DNA from: Candidatus Wallbacteria bacterium GWC2_49_35
GTDB taxonomy: Bacteria > Muiribacteriota > UBA9980
Direction: 5' to 3'
NCBI GenBank assembly: GCA_001791795.1
Contig: MGFH01000146.1
Coordinates: 1-43,094 of the forward strand
DNA length: 43,094 nt
Part shown: positions 16,099 through 24,124 of the stretch, piece after piece
Position numbering within the stretch: position 1 is the first letter of the stretch
Layout of the letters: every line of letters starts with the position of its first letter
Translations under genes and position numbers: made by a program
The notes under the pieces: generated by a model
Seen by the model: the letters and a program-made list of their open reading frames with translations, nothing else
What the model was told of the DNA's origin: nothing
Database searches by the model: none

Positions 16099-17178
16099 AT
16101 GCAGTTCCAGCCAGGCGCGCCGACGCGCGTTAACGGATTAAATCAGACGACGCTCGGGGCGTTGTTCGCCGCGATACTCGTCGTGCTCTTTCTAATCGGC
16201 CGATACCTGCCGGTGATCGGGACCATAGCGATGTTTTTCTGCCCGGTCCCTCTGGTTTTAATGCACGTCAGGTTCGGCAATATAAAAAACACCGCGCTTG
16301 TCGCCCTCGTGGCTACGGCGTTGGTAAGCATTATGACGGGGAGCCCCTTTTCGGCCTTCTTTTTCCTAATAGGAGTCGGCCTTCAGGGCATCGTTCTGGC
16401 CTACATGATAGGCGCCCGGAAAAGCGCGTTAAGCACTATTTTCGTCTGCGCCCTGTCCGTGATGGCCTCGACGGTCACGCTTCTTTTAGTGGCGGCGCCG
16501 CTTATGGAAATGGATCTTTCCGTCAAAAAGCAGCTCGAGGTCATGTCCGAAACTTTCAAAAAGGCGGGCGAGGCCAACGTCGAATCGCTCAAAAAGAGCG
16601 GCGCTTCGGAGGAGCAGATCAAAAACATGGAGCAGTTCTACAGCCAGGCGGCCGAGGCCGTGCGCGGCATGTACATCTACGCTCCGCTGTTTCTGCTCGG
16701 CTCGGCGCTGATCTCGGCCTTTATCAATTACATGGCGGCTGCCGTCGTGTTGAGAAGGCTGAATTGCGAAGTTCCTCCACTGCCGGAGTTCAAACTCTGG
16801 CGCGTTCACTGGACGGTCATCTGGGTGTTTATATGCGGCTTGCTGCTTATAAACCTTACGGGCGGCGGTGCCGGAGAGCGGACCGGGGCGGCGAAATACC
16901 TCGGCCTTATCGGCCATAACATCAACGGCGCTTTTCTCATGCTGTTTTTTATAAACGGGCTCGCGGTCGTTCATTTTTATATGGTCCATTTCAAGGTGAA
17001 TATGGCCGCCAGAATGTTTTTATATTTCCTGATATTCTTCCACCCGCTGTTTTACATGGCGGTGCTTTTTTCGGGACTCGCCGATCCGTGGATCGACATC
17101 AGGAGGCTGGATACTCCGCAAACTCCAGATTCAAACGGTACTGACGATAATTCAAACGAAGGAGGTTTAGATAAATGA
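16099..17178 (+). CDS. DUF2232 family membrane protein (YybS-like)
   Basis: The 359-residue protein has about eight hydrophobic segments and a helical loop at about 130-190 rich in Lys/Glu. Its place between rpsR and rplI is the usual place of DUF2232 (YybS-like) membrane proteins, and the pattern of paired transmembrane helices fits. The function of this family is not established. The C-terminal tail (about 330-359) is polar. The stop codon overlaps the rplI start as ATGA, so the two genes are translationally coupled. No strong SD is seen before the ATG at 16099. Confidence 0.85.
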   Translation: MQFQPGAPTRVNGLNQTTLGALFAAILVVLFLIGRYLPVIGTIAMFFCPVPLVLMHVRFGNIKNTALVALVATALVSIMTGSPFSAFFFLIGVGLQGIVLAYMIGARKSALSTIFVCALSVMASTVTLLLVAAPLMEMDLSVKKQLEVMSETFKKAGEANVESLKKSGASEEQIKNMEQFYSQAAEAVRGMYIYAPLFLLGSALISAFINYMAAAVVLRRLNCEVPPLPEFKLWRVHWTVIWVFICGLLLINLTGGGAGERTGAAKYLGLIGHNINGAFLMLFFINGLAVVHFYMVHFKVNMAARMFLYFLIFFHPLFYMAVLFSGLADPWIDIRRLDTPQTPDSNGTDDNSNEGGLDK

Positions 17179-17627
17179 AGGTTATACTGACCTCCGACAT
17201 AAAAAATGTCGGAAAAAAAGGCGAAATTATAAACGTAAAAGAAGGTTATTATAATAATTTTCTTCTTCCGAACGGCAAGGCGGTAATGGCTTCCGGCAAT
17301 AACATGAAAAATCTCGAAGCTACCATTAAAAACGCTCAGCTGCGCGAACAGAAAGAAAAATCGAAAGTGGAAGAAATCTCGAAATCACTTAAAGATTTCA
17401 ACTACGTTATCAAAACGAAATCGGGCCCTTCGGGCAAGCTTTTCGGTTCGATCACCGCTTCCGACGTCGCAAAGCTTATAAAGAACCTTACTAAATACGA
17501 TATCGACAAACGCAAGATCGAAATAGAAGGTAACGGAATTAAAACCATAGGCTCGCACGACGTTAAGCTGAAACTTCATGCCGAGGTCGAAACTTCGATC
17601 AAGGTAAACGTGGAAGCTACTGAGTAA
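17175..17627 (+). CDS. rplI: 50S ribosomal protein L9
   Basis: The 150-residue protein has the L9 N-terminal RNA-binding domain (MKVILTSDIKNVGKKGEI, VKEGYYNNFLLPNGKA), the long connecting helix and the C-terminal domain (SGPSGKLFGSITASDVA). AAGGAGGT lies inside the end of the DUF2232 gene. The ATGA overlap couples its translation to that gene. A terminator follows about 45 bp downstream. Confidence 0.98.
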   Translation: MKVILTSDIKNVGKKGEIINVKEGYYNNFLLPNGKAVMASGNNMKNLEATIKNAQLREQKEKSKVEEISKSLKDFNYVIKTKSGPSGKLFGSITASDVAKLIKNLTKYDIDKRKIEIEGNGIKTIGSHDVKLKLHAEVETSIKVNVEATE

Positions 17628-17671
17628 CGCGGGTTTGCGCTCCGTATTTACCGGACGCGCGAAAAATATAT

Positions 17672-17722
17672 AAGCATAAGGCGGCGGACGGTGTTTACAA
17701 CGCCGTCGCCTCTTGCTTTTTA
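17672..17722 (+). terminator. Terminator of the rpsF-rplI operon
   Basis: AGCATAAGGCGGCGG pairs imperfectly with CCGTCGCCTCTTGCT, followed by TTTTTAT. It lies between rplI and the heptad element. Confidence 0.65.
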
Positions 17723-17869
17723 TAGAGAACAGATAAAAGTGAACAGAGAACAGATGTGGATTTTTTTACGAATTTAAATAAACGCCATTTATTTTTTTAA
17801 TATTTTTATAAAAAGTCAAAAGTCATCCTCTATTCTCTATTCTCTGTTCTCTGTTCTCTATTCACTAAT
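17721..17869. repeat. Heptad-array inverted repeat element (copy 4)
   Basis: The left arm (17721-17758) holds AGAGAAC/AGTGAAC-type heptads. The right arm (17827-17869) holds CTCTATT and CTCTGTT units, complementary in type. The core is about 70 bp of AT-rich sequence with AAAAAGTCAAAAGTC at its inner edge. The right arm ends about 10 bp before the dnaB ribosome-binding site, so an RNA hairpin here could affect dnaB expression. Confidence 0.85.
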
Positions 17870-17886
17870 TAGACAAGGGTGGATAG

Positions 17887-19257
17887 ATGGCACAGAGAAA
17901 CAGCCAGGACGCGATAGCTGCGCAATATAAAACCCCGCCGAACAACTCCGAGGCCGAGCAGGCTCTGCTGGCCTCGATGCTGCTCGACCGCGAGGTGCTC
18001 ATAAAGGTGACCGACCTTTTGACCGAGCATTGCTTTTATCAGAAGGCGCACTCGATCATTTTCCGCGCCATGGGCGAAATTTACGAATCGGGCTCAGCGC
18101 TCGACCTGGTAATTCTGTCCGACCATCTGCGCTCGAAGAACCTCATAGAAGAAGTCGGCGGCGCGACCTATCTGGTCGTCATGGCTAATTCCGTGCCGTC
18201 TTCGGCCAATTTCGAATCATACCAGAAGATTGTTTACGAAAAATATCTGCTGCGCACGCTCATAAATTCCGGCAATCAGATCGCCCGCATGGGCTACGAC
18301 GAGGCAGAGGAAGCCGACGATCTCGTCGAAAAGGCCGAAAAGCTCATCTTCAGCATGACGCAGAACCGCCTCTCGCAGGACTTCGTCGCGATAAAATCGC
18401 TCGTCAGGGAGTCTTTTGACACCATAGAAAAACTTTTCCGCCGCAAGAGCATGGTAACGGGCATATCGACCGGTTTTTACGATATGGACGCCATGACGGC
18501 GGGTTTCCAACCTTCCGACCTGGTCATCCTGGCGGCGCGCCCCTCGATGGGAAAGACCGCCTTCGTGCTGAACCTCGCGACGAACATGTCCATGGGAGCG
18601 GGCGCCGGCGTCGGGATATTCTCGCTTGAAATGTCGAAGCAGCAGCTGGTGCACCGTATGATGTGCACCGAGGCCCGCGTTTCGGCGCATAAGGCCCGCA
18701 CGGGCCAGATCGACGGCAGCGACTGGTCGAAATTCGCCACCGCGGCCGGAAAGCTCAATGAAACTCCCATCTATATCGACGACACGCCCGGGCTCACGTT
18801 CTCGGAGCTGCGCTCGAAGGCGCGCAAACTCTACGCCGAGCACAGGGTGGGCGTCATAATCATCGACTATATGCAGCTGATGCAGGGGCGCGCCACCAAA
18901 GACGCGAACCGCCAGCAGGAAATATCCGAAATATCGCGTTCGCTCAAGGGGCTCGCGCGCGAGCTGAACGTCCCCGTCGTAGCCCTTTCCCAGCTGTCGC
19001 GCGCCGTCGAGCAGCGTCCCGACAAGCGCCCGATGCTTTCCGACCTTCGCGAATCCGGAGCCATAGAGCAGGACGCCGACGTCGTAATGTTCATATACCG
19101 CGACGAATATTACACCAAAGATGAATGCAAAGAGCCCGGCGTCGCCGAAATTATAATAGCCAAGCAGCGTAACGGCCCGACCGGCACTGCGAAGCTTCGC
19201 TTCTTCAAAGACGACATGCGTTTCGCCAACCTCTCCCACTCGCAGGAACCCAGATAG
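17887..19257 (+). CDS. dnaB: Replicative DNA helicase DnaB
   Basis: The 456-residue protein has the N-terminal primase-interaction domain (PPNNSEAEQALLASMLLD, 17-34) and the RecA-like helicase domain. That domain shows Walker A ARPSMGKT (217-224), Walker B IIIDYMQLM (about D327) and LSQLSRAVEQR. It forms the hexameric fork helicase. Many DnaB proteins carry inteins at the Walker A or neighbouring sites; this one has none. AAGGGTGG precedes the ATG. It is separated from rplI by a terminator and a heptad element and so may have its own promoter, which was not identified. Confidence 0.98.
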   Translation: MAQRNSQDAIAAQYKTPPNNSEAEQALLASMLLDREVLIKVTDLLTEHCFYQKAHSIIFRAMGEIYESGSALDLVILSDHLRSKNLIEEVGGATYLVVMANSVPSSANFESYQKIVYEKYLLRTLINSGNQIARMGYDEAEEADDLVEKAEKLIFSMTQNRLSQDFVAIKSLVRESFDTIEKLFRRKSMVTGISTGFYDMDAMTAGFQPSDLVILAARPSMGKTAFVLNLATNMSMGAGAGVGIFSLEMSKQQLVHRMMCTEARVSAHKARTGQIDGSDWSKFATAAGKLNETPIYIDDTPGLTFSELRSKARKLYAEHRVGVIIIDYMQLMQGRATKDANRQQEISEISRSLKGLARELNVPVVALSQLSRAVEQRPDKRPMLSDLRESGAIEQDADVVMFIYRDEYYTKDECKEPGVAEIIIAKQRNGPTGTAKLRFFKDDMRFANLSHSQEPR

Positions 19258-19261
19258 TTTT

Positions 19262-19450
19262 CATAGTGCATAGTTTACAGTGCATAGTGCCGGGCTTAGT
19301 GTAGAGTGGAGAACGGAGAGTGGAGAGTTAAGGTTGGGGGCCCGCTTCGCGGGCCTTTATAAATTATAAGGAAGTTTCCAATACTGAAAAATATTTTAAA
19401 ATTATCAAAAGGCCTTTAGTTCTCAACTCTCCACTCTGAACTCTCAACTA
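19262..19450. repeat. Compound heptad element (copy 5)
   Basis: Immediately after the dnaB stop, heptads ATAGTGC, ATAGTTT and ACAGTGC occur at 19262-19290. A second set (GGAGAAC, GGAGAGT) follows at 19301-19330 and a complementary arm (CTCAACT, CTCCACT, CTCTGAA) at 19419-19450. The inner edge of the right arm, on the minus strand, again reads GAGAACTAAAGGCCTTTTGA. The dnaB terminator sits within the core. Confidence 0.85.
19339..19358 (+). terminator. Hairpin terminator after dnaB
   Basis: GGCCCGC-TTC-GCGGGCC forms a 7-bp GC stem followed by TTTATAAA. It lies about 80 bp after the dnaB stop inside the repeat element. Confidence 0.7.
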
Positions 19451-19463
19451 TCAAAGAATTTTT

Positions 19464-20126
19464 ATGATAAAAGCAGAAAAGATTGTTAAGACATATCCTT
19501 CGCCCGCGGGGCCGAAGACCATACTCAGGTCGGTCGATTTTTCGATGGCGGCCGGCGAGGTCTGCGCCGTGTGCGGGCCTTCCGGTTCCGGAAAGTCCAC
19601 GCTGCTCAATATTCTGGGCCTCATAGACAGGCCGGACGGCGGCTTGCTGCACATCGGCGGCCGTGAAGTTTCGGGGCTCGCGCCCGAAGAGATATTGAAA
19701 TTCAGGAATGAAAAGATAGGCTTCGTTTTCCAGCACCATTTCCTGATACCGGAGCTGTGCGTCTGGCGCAATATCGCATATCCCGGCGCGCTGCGCGAAG
19801 GCGGTTTCAGCGTAAAACTGAAAGAACGCGCCATAGAGCTTCTTGAGTTTCTGAAATTGGGCCGTCTGGCCGAAGAATTTCCCGCGACGCTCTCTGGCGG
19901 AGAGTCTCAGCGCATCGCGGCCGCGCGTTCGGTGTTCAACGCGCCCGATATCCTTATAATGGACGAGCCGACGGGCAGCCTCGATCTCGACAGCAAGAGC
20001 GATGTCATAAACCTCATCCTCGCCCTGAACCGCGTATCCAATATAACGGTCGTTATCGCGACCCATGACGATTTTATCAAAAAGTCGTGCGGCAGGGTGT
20101 TCGATCTAGTCCCTCATCTTCAATAA
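19464..20126 (+). CDS. ABC transporter ATP-binding protein, LolD/MacB type
   Basis: The 220-residue ATPase has Walker A GPSGSGKST (38-46), the Q-loop at Q90, signature LSGGESQR (143-150), Walker B ILIMDEP (163-169) and the H-loop H200. The spacing and sequence (STLLNILGLIDRP) match the LolD/FtsE/MacB family. Members energise lipoprotein release or substrate export with a MacB/LolCE-type permease. No permease is encoded nearby, so the partner must be elsewhere. No clear SD precedes the ATG, which lies 14 bp after a heptad arm. Its last 21 bp overlap the convergent HD-domain gene. Confidence 0.93.
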   Translation: MIKAEKIVKTYPSPAGPKTILRSVDFSMAAGEVCAVCGPSGSGKSTLLNILGLIDRPDGGLLHIGGREVSGLAPEEILKFRNEKIGFVFQHHFLIPELCVWRNIAYPGALREGGFSVKLKERAIELLEFLKLGRLAEEFPATLSGGESQRIAAARSVFNAPDILIMDEPTGSLDLDSKSDVINLILALNRVSNITVVIATHDDFIKKSCGRVFDLVPHLQ

Positions 20127-20762
20127 TTCCGCGAGAAGTTCCTCCGCGGCCGGATGGAAGGCTATCTGCGTGAAAGTGACCCCGTTTTTCCAGAAGTCGC
20201 CGAGCGTTTTCGCTCCGGCTTTTTCGTATTCGACTGCCTGCAGGAGCATTTCGAGTTTGTCGGCGGCCTTGACGAGTTTTCCTTCGGGCGACGCGCCGGT
20301 TTCGAATTCGATCCAGAGATCGGAATAAAAGCCGGCGGGCATAAAGCCGAGAGGCTCGGTCAAATCGCGCACGGCCATGGTTTCGGCGGAGGTTTTGACA
20401 TGCGCGCCGATATATTTTTGCGCGGGATAAGGTATGTCGCCGGTGCGGCACTCGCATATTTCGTGCAGCACGGACATTCGCATGACTTTTTCGAAATCGA
20501 GGCGTTCCGCCGTTTTTTTCACCCGCGAGTTTATGTAGTCGCAAAGCGTCATGGCTATAATATTGACGCGGTAGCAGTGATCGGCGATCGACTCGCAGTC
20601 GGGGATGCTCCGCCACAGCCAGCCCGTGCGCGGGACCTTTTTAAGTATTCCGAGTTCATGGAAGAACGCGAGTATATTTTCCGCGTTCGCGTCGCGCTTT
20701 CCGGTCTTTTTTCCGGCCGTTCCTTTGGCTTTGCCCGCGTCGTTTTTCGTATTTTTTTTCAT
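20106..20762 (-). CDS. HD-domain phosphohydrolase, YfbR/HDDC2-like
   Basis: The 218-residue protein resembles 5'-deoxynucleotidases of the YfbR/HDDC2 group: LAFFHELGILKKVPRTGW, SIADHCYRV (H62), a LHEICECRTGDI segment and LVKAADKLEMLLQAVEYE. The segment that normally carries the HD doublet reads His100-Glu101, an acidic substitution at a metal ligand. Activity is therefore plausible but not assured. Family members dephosphorylate deoxynucleoside monophosphates. The first 25 residues are Lys-rich. The frame extends upstream to 20921, but that part covers an inverted repeat. The ATG at 20762, with GGAAAGAG upstream, is preferred. The 3' end overlaps the convergent ABC gene by 21 bp. Confidence 0.85.
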   Translation of the reverse strand: MKKNTKNDAGKAKGTAGKKTGKRDANAENILAFFHELGILKKVPRTGWLWRSIPDCESIADHCYRVNIIAMTLCDYINSRVKKTAERLDFEKVMRMSVLHEICECRTGDIPYPAQKYIGAHVKTSAETMAVRDLTEPLGFMPAGFYSDLWIEFETGASPEGKLVKAADKLEMLLQAVEYEKAGAKTLGDFWKNGVTFTQIAFHPAAEELLAELLKMRD

Positions 20763-20788
20763 TTTAATTTCTCTTTCCGTTTTTTTGG

Positions 20789-20874
20789 GGCCGGCAATAA
20801 TCTTTTCTCCGCTCGCTGGTCCTCGGCGCCTATGGCGCCTGCGGAGGCTTCGCTCCGAAAAATTATTGCCGGCC
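20789..20874. repeat. GC-rich nested inverted repeat
   Basis: Arms GGCCGGCAATAAT (20789-20801) and ATTATTGCCGGCC (20862-20874) are perfectly complementary. Inside lies a second palindrome, GGCGCC-TAT-GGCGCC. The unit could fold into a long branched hairpin upstream of the HD-domain gene. It may be a REP- or MITE-like unit or a regulatory leader. No second copy was seen in this window. Confidence 0.75.
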
Positions 20875-20912
20875 TTCCAATGTTTAACTAACTTATAGTT
20901 ATATACATCAAA

Positions 20913-20945
20913 ACTATGCACTATGCACTATGCGTTATGCACTGT
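20913..20945. repeat. Heptad array (copy 6)
   Basis: ACTATGC/ATGCACT heptads occur directly against the stop codon of the lytic transglycosylase gene. Read on that gene's strand they are AGTGCAT units, the same as those just after dnaB. Confidence 0.8.
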
Positions 20946-21860
20946 TTACGGTTCGTCGGCGTAAATTTCGTCGTCTTCGTCGTCCTGGCCGGACCCGAAG
21001 AGTCCGCCGCCGCCGCTTTTGCTCGAGGCGTCGAAAACGGCGCCGGCCATCTGCGCTGCGCTTGCGTTAACGGCCTGCATGGCCTTTTTTTCGTCCGCGG
21101 CGCTCCCGGCGCCGTCGTCGGGAATGAGCGGTTCGCCCGCGTTCCTGCCGGAGCTGGTCTTCAGGAAGCTCTCGTAATTTTTCAGGACTTTCAGCACGTA
21201 ATTCTGGGTTTCGGCGTAAGGCGGTATCCCGCCGTGGCGTATGACCGCGTTGGGGCCTGCGTTATAGGCCGCCAGAGCCAGTTTGAGGTCGCCCGAAAAT
21301 TTATCGAGCATCTGCTTCATGTAGCGCGTTCCGCCTTCTACGTTCTGGCTTACATTGTATGGATTTACGCCGAGTTCGCTGGCGGTTTCGGGCATGAGCT
21401 GCATGAGCCCTATCGCGCCCTTGTCGGAGACCACCGCGGGGTTGAAATCGGATTCGACGGCCATGATGGCCGATATGAGAAGAGGGTCGATCTGGTGTTT
21501 GCCGCTTTTTTCGACTATTATCGAGCCTATTTCGGCGCTCATGCCGGTGTCTTTAATGGAGATACCCGCGGCCTGAGATTTCGCCGCGCCGGCGCCCGCG
21601 GCGGGTTTCGAATTTCCGCTTTCGTAGGTGATCTTTGGCATTTTTATGGTGAGCTCCGCGAGCGGGTTCTTCGTCTTTTCAGACGTCGCGGCTGAAATGC
21701 CGCCGGTTTTGCCGGTTATGTTCTGTTCGAGCCGGCTTTGCGCTTTTTTGAAATGTTCATTGAACGCGGCGCCGCCGGCGAGCGAATTGATCCGCTGCTT
21801 AATGTTTTCTATGCGCCCTTCGATGCGGGCGATCCTGTTCATTAAATTATCTATTGACAT
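20946..21860 (-). CDS. Lytic transglycosylase (SLT domain)
   Basis: The 304-residue protein has an N-terminal coiled-coil-like segment (1-50), a low-complexity linker and a C-terminal SLT domain at about 115-230. The domain shows the catalytic glutamate E136 in AIMAVESDFNP, then GLMQLMP (151-157) and LAAYNAGP (196-203). Such enzymes cleave peptidoglycan glycan strands to make 1,6-anhydro ends. No signal peptide is visible, which is unusual for a wall enzyme; export through another machine is possible. Its ATG lies 4 bp after the stop of the carbonic-anhydrase-like gene, so the two are co-translated. A heptad array abuts its stop codon. Confidence 0.92.
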   Translation of the reverse strand: MSIDNLMNRIARIEGRIENIKQRINSLAGGAAFNEHFKKAQSRLEQNITGKTGGISAATSEKTKNPLAELTIKMPKITYESGNSKPAAGAGAAKSQAAGISIKDTGMSAEIGSIIVEKSGKHQIDPLLISAIMAVESDFNPAVVSDKGAIGLMQLMPETASELGVNPYNVSQNVEGGTRYMKQMLDKFSGDLKLALAAYNAGPNAVIRHGGIPPYAETQNYVLKVLKNYESFLKTSSGRNAGEPLIPDDGAGSAADEKKAMQAVNASAAQMAGAVFDASSKSGGGGLFGSGQDDEDDEIYADEP

Positions 21861-21864
21861 AATT

Positions 21865-22371
21865 TTATTTTTTATAATCTTTGATTATATTGACATAGCC
21901 CATGCAGTTAGCGGCGATGGATTTCAGCTCATCCGTTCCGAGTTCGCGTTTGATCTTCGCGGGCGAGCCCATGACCATCACGCCTTCGGGAACGGCCATA
22001 TTCGGGGGCACGAGCGAGCCTGCCGCGATGACGCTGTTTTTGCCGATCACGGCGCCGTCGAGTATTATCGCGCCGATGCCGATGAGCGCGCCGTCGCCGA
22101 TCTTAGCGCCGTGGATCATGGCCAGGTGCCCGACCGTGACGCCGGTTCCTATTTCGACGCCGAGTTCGTGCGTTACGTGAAGTACGGCGCCGTCCTGTAT
22201 GTTGGAGTTCTCGCCCACCTTTATTTCGTTGATGTCGCCGCGCAGCACCGCGCCGGGCCATACGGAAGCGTTTCTTGCGAGCGCTACCCGCCCTATGACC
22301 GAAGCGGCCTCGTCGACGTAAGCCGACCCGTCTATCCGCGGCTTGAAATCAAGATAATTTCTGACAGCCAT
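21865..22371 (-). CDS. Gamma-carbonic anhydrase-like hexapeptide-repeat protein
   Basis: The protein is a left-handed beta-helix of about 168 residues with isoleucine/valine-rich hexapeptide repeats. Family residues are present: WPGAVLRGD, NIQDGAVLH and GHLAMIHGAKIG. The three histidines (H65, H82 and H87 counted from the ATG at 22371) correspond to the zinc/iron ligands of the Cam/YrdA/PaaY family. Carbonic anhydrase or related activity is plausible; many members have unknown substrates. The ATG at 22371 is preferred over the one at 22380 because CGGGGATGA then gives normal SD spacing. It is the first gene of a pair with the lytic transglycosylase. Confidence 0.92.
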   Translation of the reverse strand: MAVRNYLDFKPRIDGSAYVDEAASVIGRVALARNASVWPGAVLRGDINEIKVGENSNIQDGAVLHVTHELGVEIGTGVTVGHLAMIHGAKIGDGALIGIGAIILDGAVIGKNSVIAAGSLVPPNMAVPEGVMVMGSPAKIKRELGTDELKSIAANCMGYVNIIKDYKK

Positions 22372-22407
22372 TGATATCATCCCCGTTTATTTTTTATGTC
22401 GTGTTAT

Positions 22408-22436
22408 ATTATACTTCAATTCAGCCTTATTAACAA
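22408..22436 (-). promoter_or_regulatory. Promoter for carbonic anhydrase-like/transglycosylase genes
   Basis: On the minus strand TTGTTA (22436-22431) and TATAAT (22413-22408) are 17 bp apart, about 37 bp upstream of the start. Confidence 0.65.
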
Positions 22437-22459
22437 GGCATAAAATTATTTTTTCGCCC

Positions 22460-22488
22460 TTGACGAAAGTCAGTTTATCAATTATAAT
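22460..22488 (+). promoter_or_regulatory. Promoter for the exported protein at 22569
   Basis: TTGACG (22460-22465) and TATAAT (22483-22488) are 17 bp apart. The leader is about 75 nt. Confidence 0.8.
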
Positions 22489-22568
22489 TGAAGAAACAAA
22501 AAAAAACTTTGTGATTTCGGCTATTTTTTTGAATAATATATTTTTTACATTATCTGGAGGCGGTAAAT

Positions 22569-23642
22569 ATGAAGAAATCCCTTTTAAGCGCAATATTGAT
22601 AATCGCACTTTCGCTTTCGATGTCGATGTCCGCGATGGCCGCTCAGCAGCCGTCCGGCAGTTTTTTAAAAGACCTTATCGGCCTCACCGGCGGCCTTTCG
22701 AGCTTTTTCGGCAGCGCGATGCAGTCGATGACTCAGGCTATCGGCTATCTCACCGGCGGCGTGCAGGCGGCTCATTTATTCCAGACCGGCACCAACATAG
22801 TCAACGGCATGCTCGTCAACGGCCCGAAGCCTCCTCAAATACCGCTTCCTCAGGTTACCATGCCCGGCGCTAACCCGCCCGCTCAGTCGCCCGATTCCGA
22901 TAACGCGGTTCCCGCCGCTTCCGGAAGCGCTCCGGCCACGTCTAACGAAGCTCCCGCCGCGGGCGCCGACGTTTCTCCCCAGTACGTGTCCAATGAAGAT
23001 TTCGCCGGTTTATTAAAAGGATATAACTCGCTTTCGATCGAAGAAAAAAATCTGGTCAACCAGATGAACGCCGCCCCCGAAGACGCGGCTATCAAAGAGC
23101 TCTACAACCAGGTGCAGGCGGCCAAACTCGAAAATTCTTCAAAGATCATAGCGTCGCTCAACTACGACATCGAAAAACAGCAGTTCTCGAAACTGAACCT
23201 TTTGATCGAATACGTCAACACCACCGGCCCTCAAACGGTCAAGATATTCGGCCAGATAATCGACTCGGCTCGCGGCAAACTCCAGTTCTGCCTCATCGAA
23301 GCTAAAAAATACGGTCTGAACATGGATATCGAAATAATCGAAGGCAAGCTCAAACTCGTTATGAGTTTAACCACGGGCAGTTTCATTCCTTCGGCCCCCC
23401 CCGCGTCCGCTCCCATGGGTGAAAAGCCGCCCGCGCCTCCGGCCGCTCCGAAACCCGAAGCCGATAACGCGGACAACGCTTCACGCCCGACCGATTTCAG
23501 CGCCGAGCCTTCGGCTTCGATGAATGAAAATATCGTGAACCAGACCCAGACCGGCGAAAAAGCCCCGGCTAAAACTAAAAAGAAAGCGCCCGCGAAAAAA
23601 CGCGCCGTCAAAAAAGCTTCCGCCGAAAGAGTCGCCGAATAA
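22569..23642 (+). CDS. Exported protein of unknown function, Lys/Ala-rich C-terminus
   Basis: The 357-residue protein begins with a clear signal peptide (MKKSLLSAILIIALSLSMSM, cleaved near AMA at 24). A hydrophobic glycine-rich region (about 30-75) follows, then a Pro/Ala linker (80-140), a helical segment (about 140-270), a second Pro/Ala linker and a strongly basic tail (KAPAKTKKKAPAKKRAVKK). The basic tail could bind nucleic acid or acidic cell-surface polymers; this is inference. No family was recognised. CTGGAGGCGG precedes the ATG. It is a single-gene unit with its own promoter and terminator. Confidence 0.85.
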   Translation: MKKSLLSAILIIALSLSMSMSAMAAQQPSGSFLKDLIGLTGGLSSFFGSAMQSMTQAIGYLTGGVQAAHLFQTGTNIVNGMLVNGPKPPQIPLPQVTMPGANPPAQSPDSDNAVPAASGSAPATSNEAPAAGADVSPQYVSNEDFAGLLKGYNSLSIEEKNLVNQMNAAPEDAAIKELYNQVQAAKLENSSKIIASLNYDIEKQQFSKLNLLIEYVNTTGPQTVKIFGQIIDSARGKLQFCLIEAKKYGLNMDIEIIEGKLKLVMSLTTGSFIPSAPPASAPMGEKPPAPPAAPKPEADNADNASRPTDFSAEPSASMNENIVNQTQTGEKAPAKTKKKAPAKKRAVKKASAERVAE

Positions 23643-23701
23643 TTTAAATTAACGAAAAAACGAAAAAAAATAACGAAATCCGACGATAAAAAATAACATT
23701 T

Positions 23702-23738
23702 AAAAAACCGCCGCGGATAAGCTCCGGGCGGTTTTTTT
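23702..23738. terminator. Bidirectional terminator
   Basis: AAAAAACCGCC and GGCGGTTTTTTT flank an inner CGG/CCG stem and a 7-nt loop. It serves the exported-protein gene and, on the minus strand, the MoaD-like gene that ends at 23760. Confidence 0.85.
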
Positions 23739-23759
23739 ATGTGTCTTTTGTGATGCTTT

Positions 23760-24047
23760 TTATCCGCCGTCGACCGCGGCGAGCAGTTCTACATGGTCCA
23801 GGTCGTGCAGTTCGACGTCGGCGAAGGTGATCTTTTTATTTATAATGACGAAGATGACGTCTTTTTCGGGGTCTATTCCCAGAAAAGCCAGAAGCCCGGC
23901 GACCGTCACGCGCCCTTCGGGACCGCTCGCGGCGGCGTTTTCCGGCATGACGAGCTCGAATTCGCCGGGCGCGCCGAGCGGCCTGACGCATTCCATTTTT
24001 TGAATATGGCTGATATCGTTGAGCAGAAGGGTGAGTTTGAATTTCAT
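23760..24047 (-). CDS. MoaD/ThiS-like ubiquitin-fold sulfur carrier
   Basis: The 95-residue protein has the beta-grasp pattern of MoaD/ThiS: TVAGLLAFLGIDP, then VIFVIINKK, then DLDHVELLAAVDGG. It ends in Gly-Gly. In this family an E1-like enzyme adenylates the terminal glycine, which then carries a thiocarboxylate for molybdopterin, thiamine or other sulfur transfer. No MoeB/ThiF, MoaE or molybdoenzyme gene is next to it, so its pathway cannot be told. No SD is evident. It lies 77 bp downstream of the exported helical protein and may share its promoter. Confidence 0.85.
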   Translation of the reverse strand: MKFKLTLLLNDISHIQKMECVRPLGAPGEFELVMPENAAASGPEGRVTVAGLLAFLGIDPEKDVIFVIINKKITFADVELHDLDHVELLAAVDGG

Positions 24048-24124
24048 ATTTATATTCGATAGGCCGTGAAACCGTTTTAAAGGCCAAAAATATCCCGAAA
24101 AAAGCGCTTATCGATTAAGCCGCG

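Noticed and set aside
18217-19239. 340-codon minus-strand open frame
   Set aside because: It is antisense to dnaB, which has all its motifs.
17887-19257. Intein in dnaB
   Set aside because: The protein has normal length and uninterrupted Walker motifs.
20763-20921. N-terminal extension of the HD-domain protein
   Set aside because: The extra 53 residues are encoded by the nested inverted repeat and AT-rich DNA, and an ATG with an SD exists at 20762.
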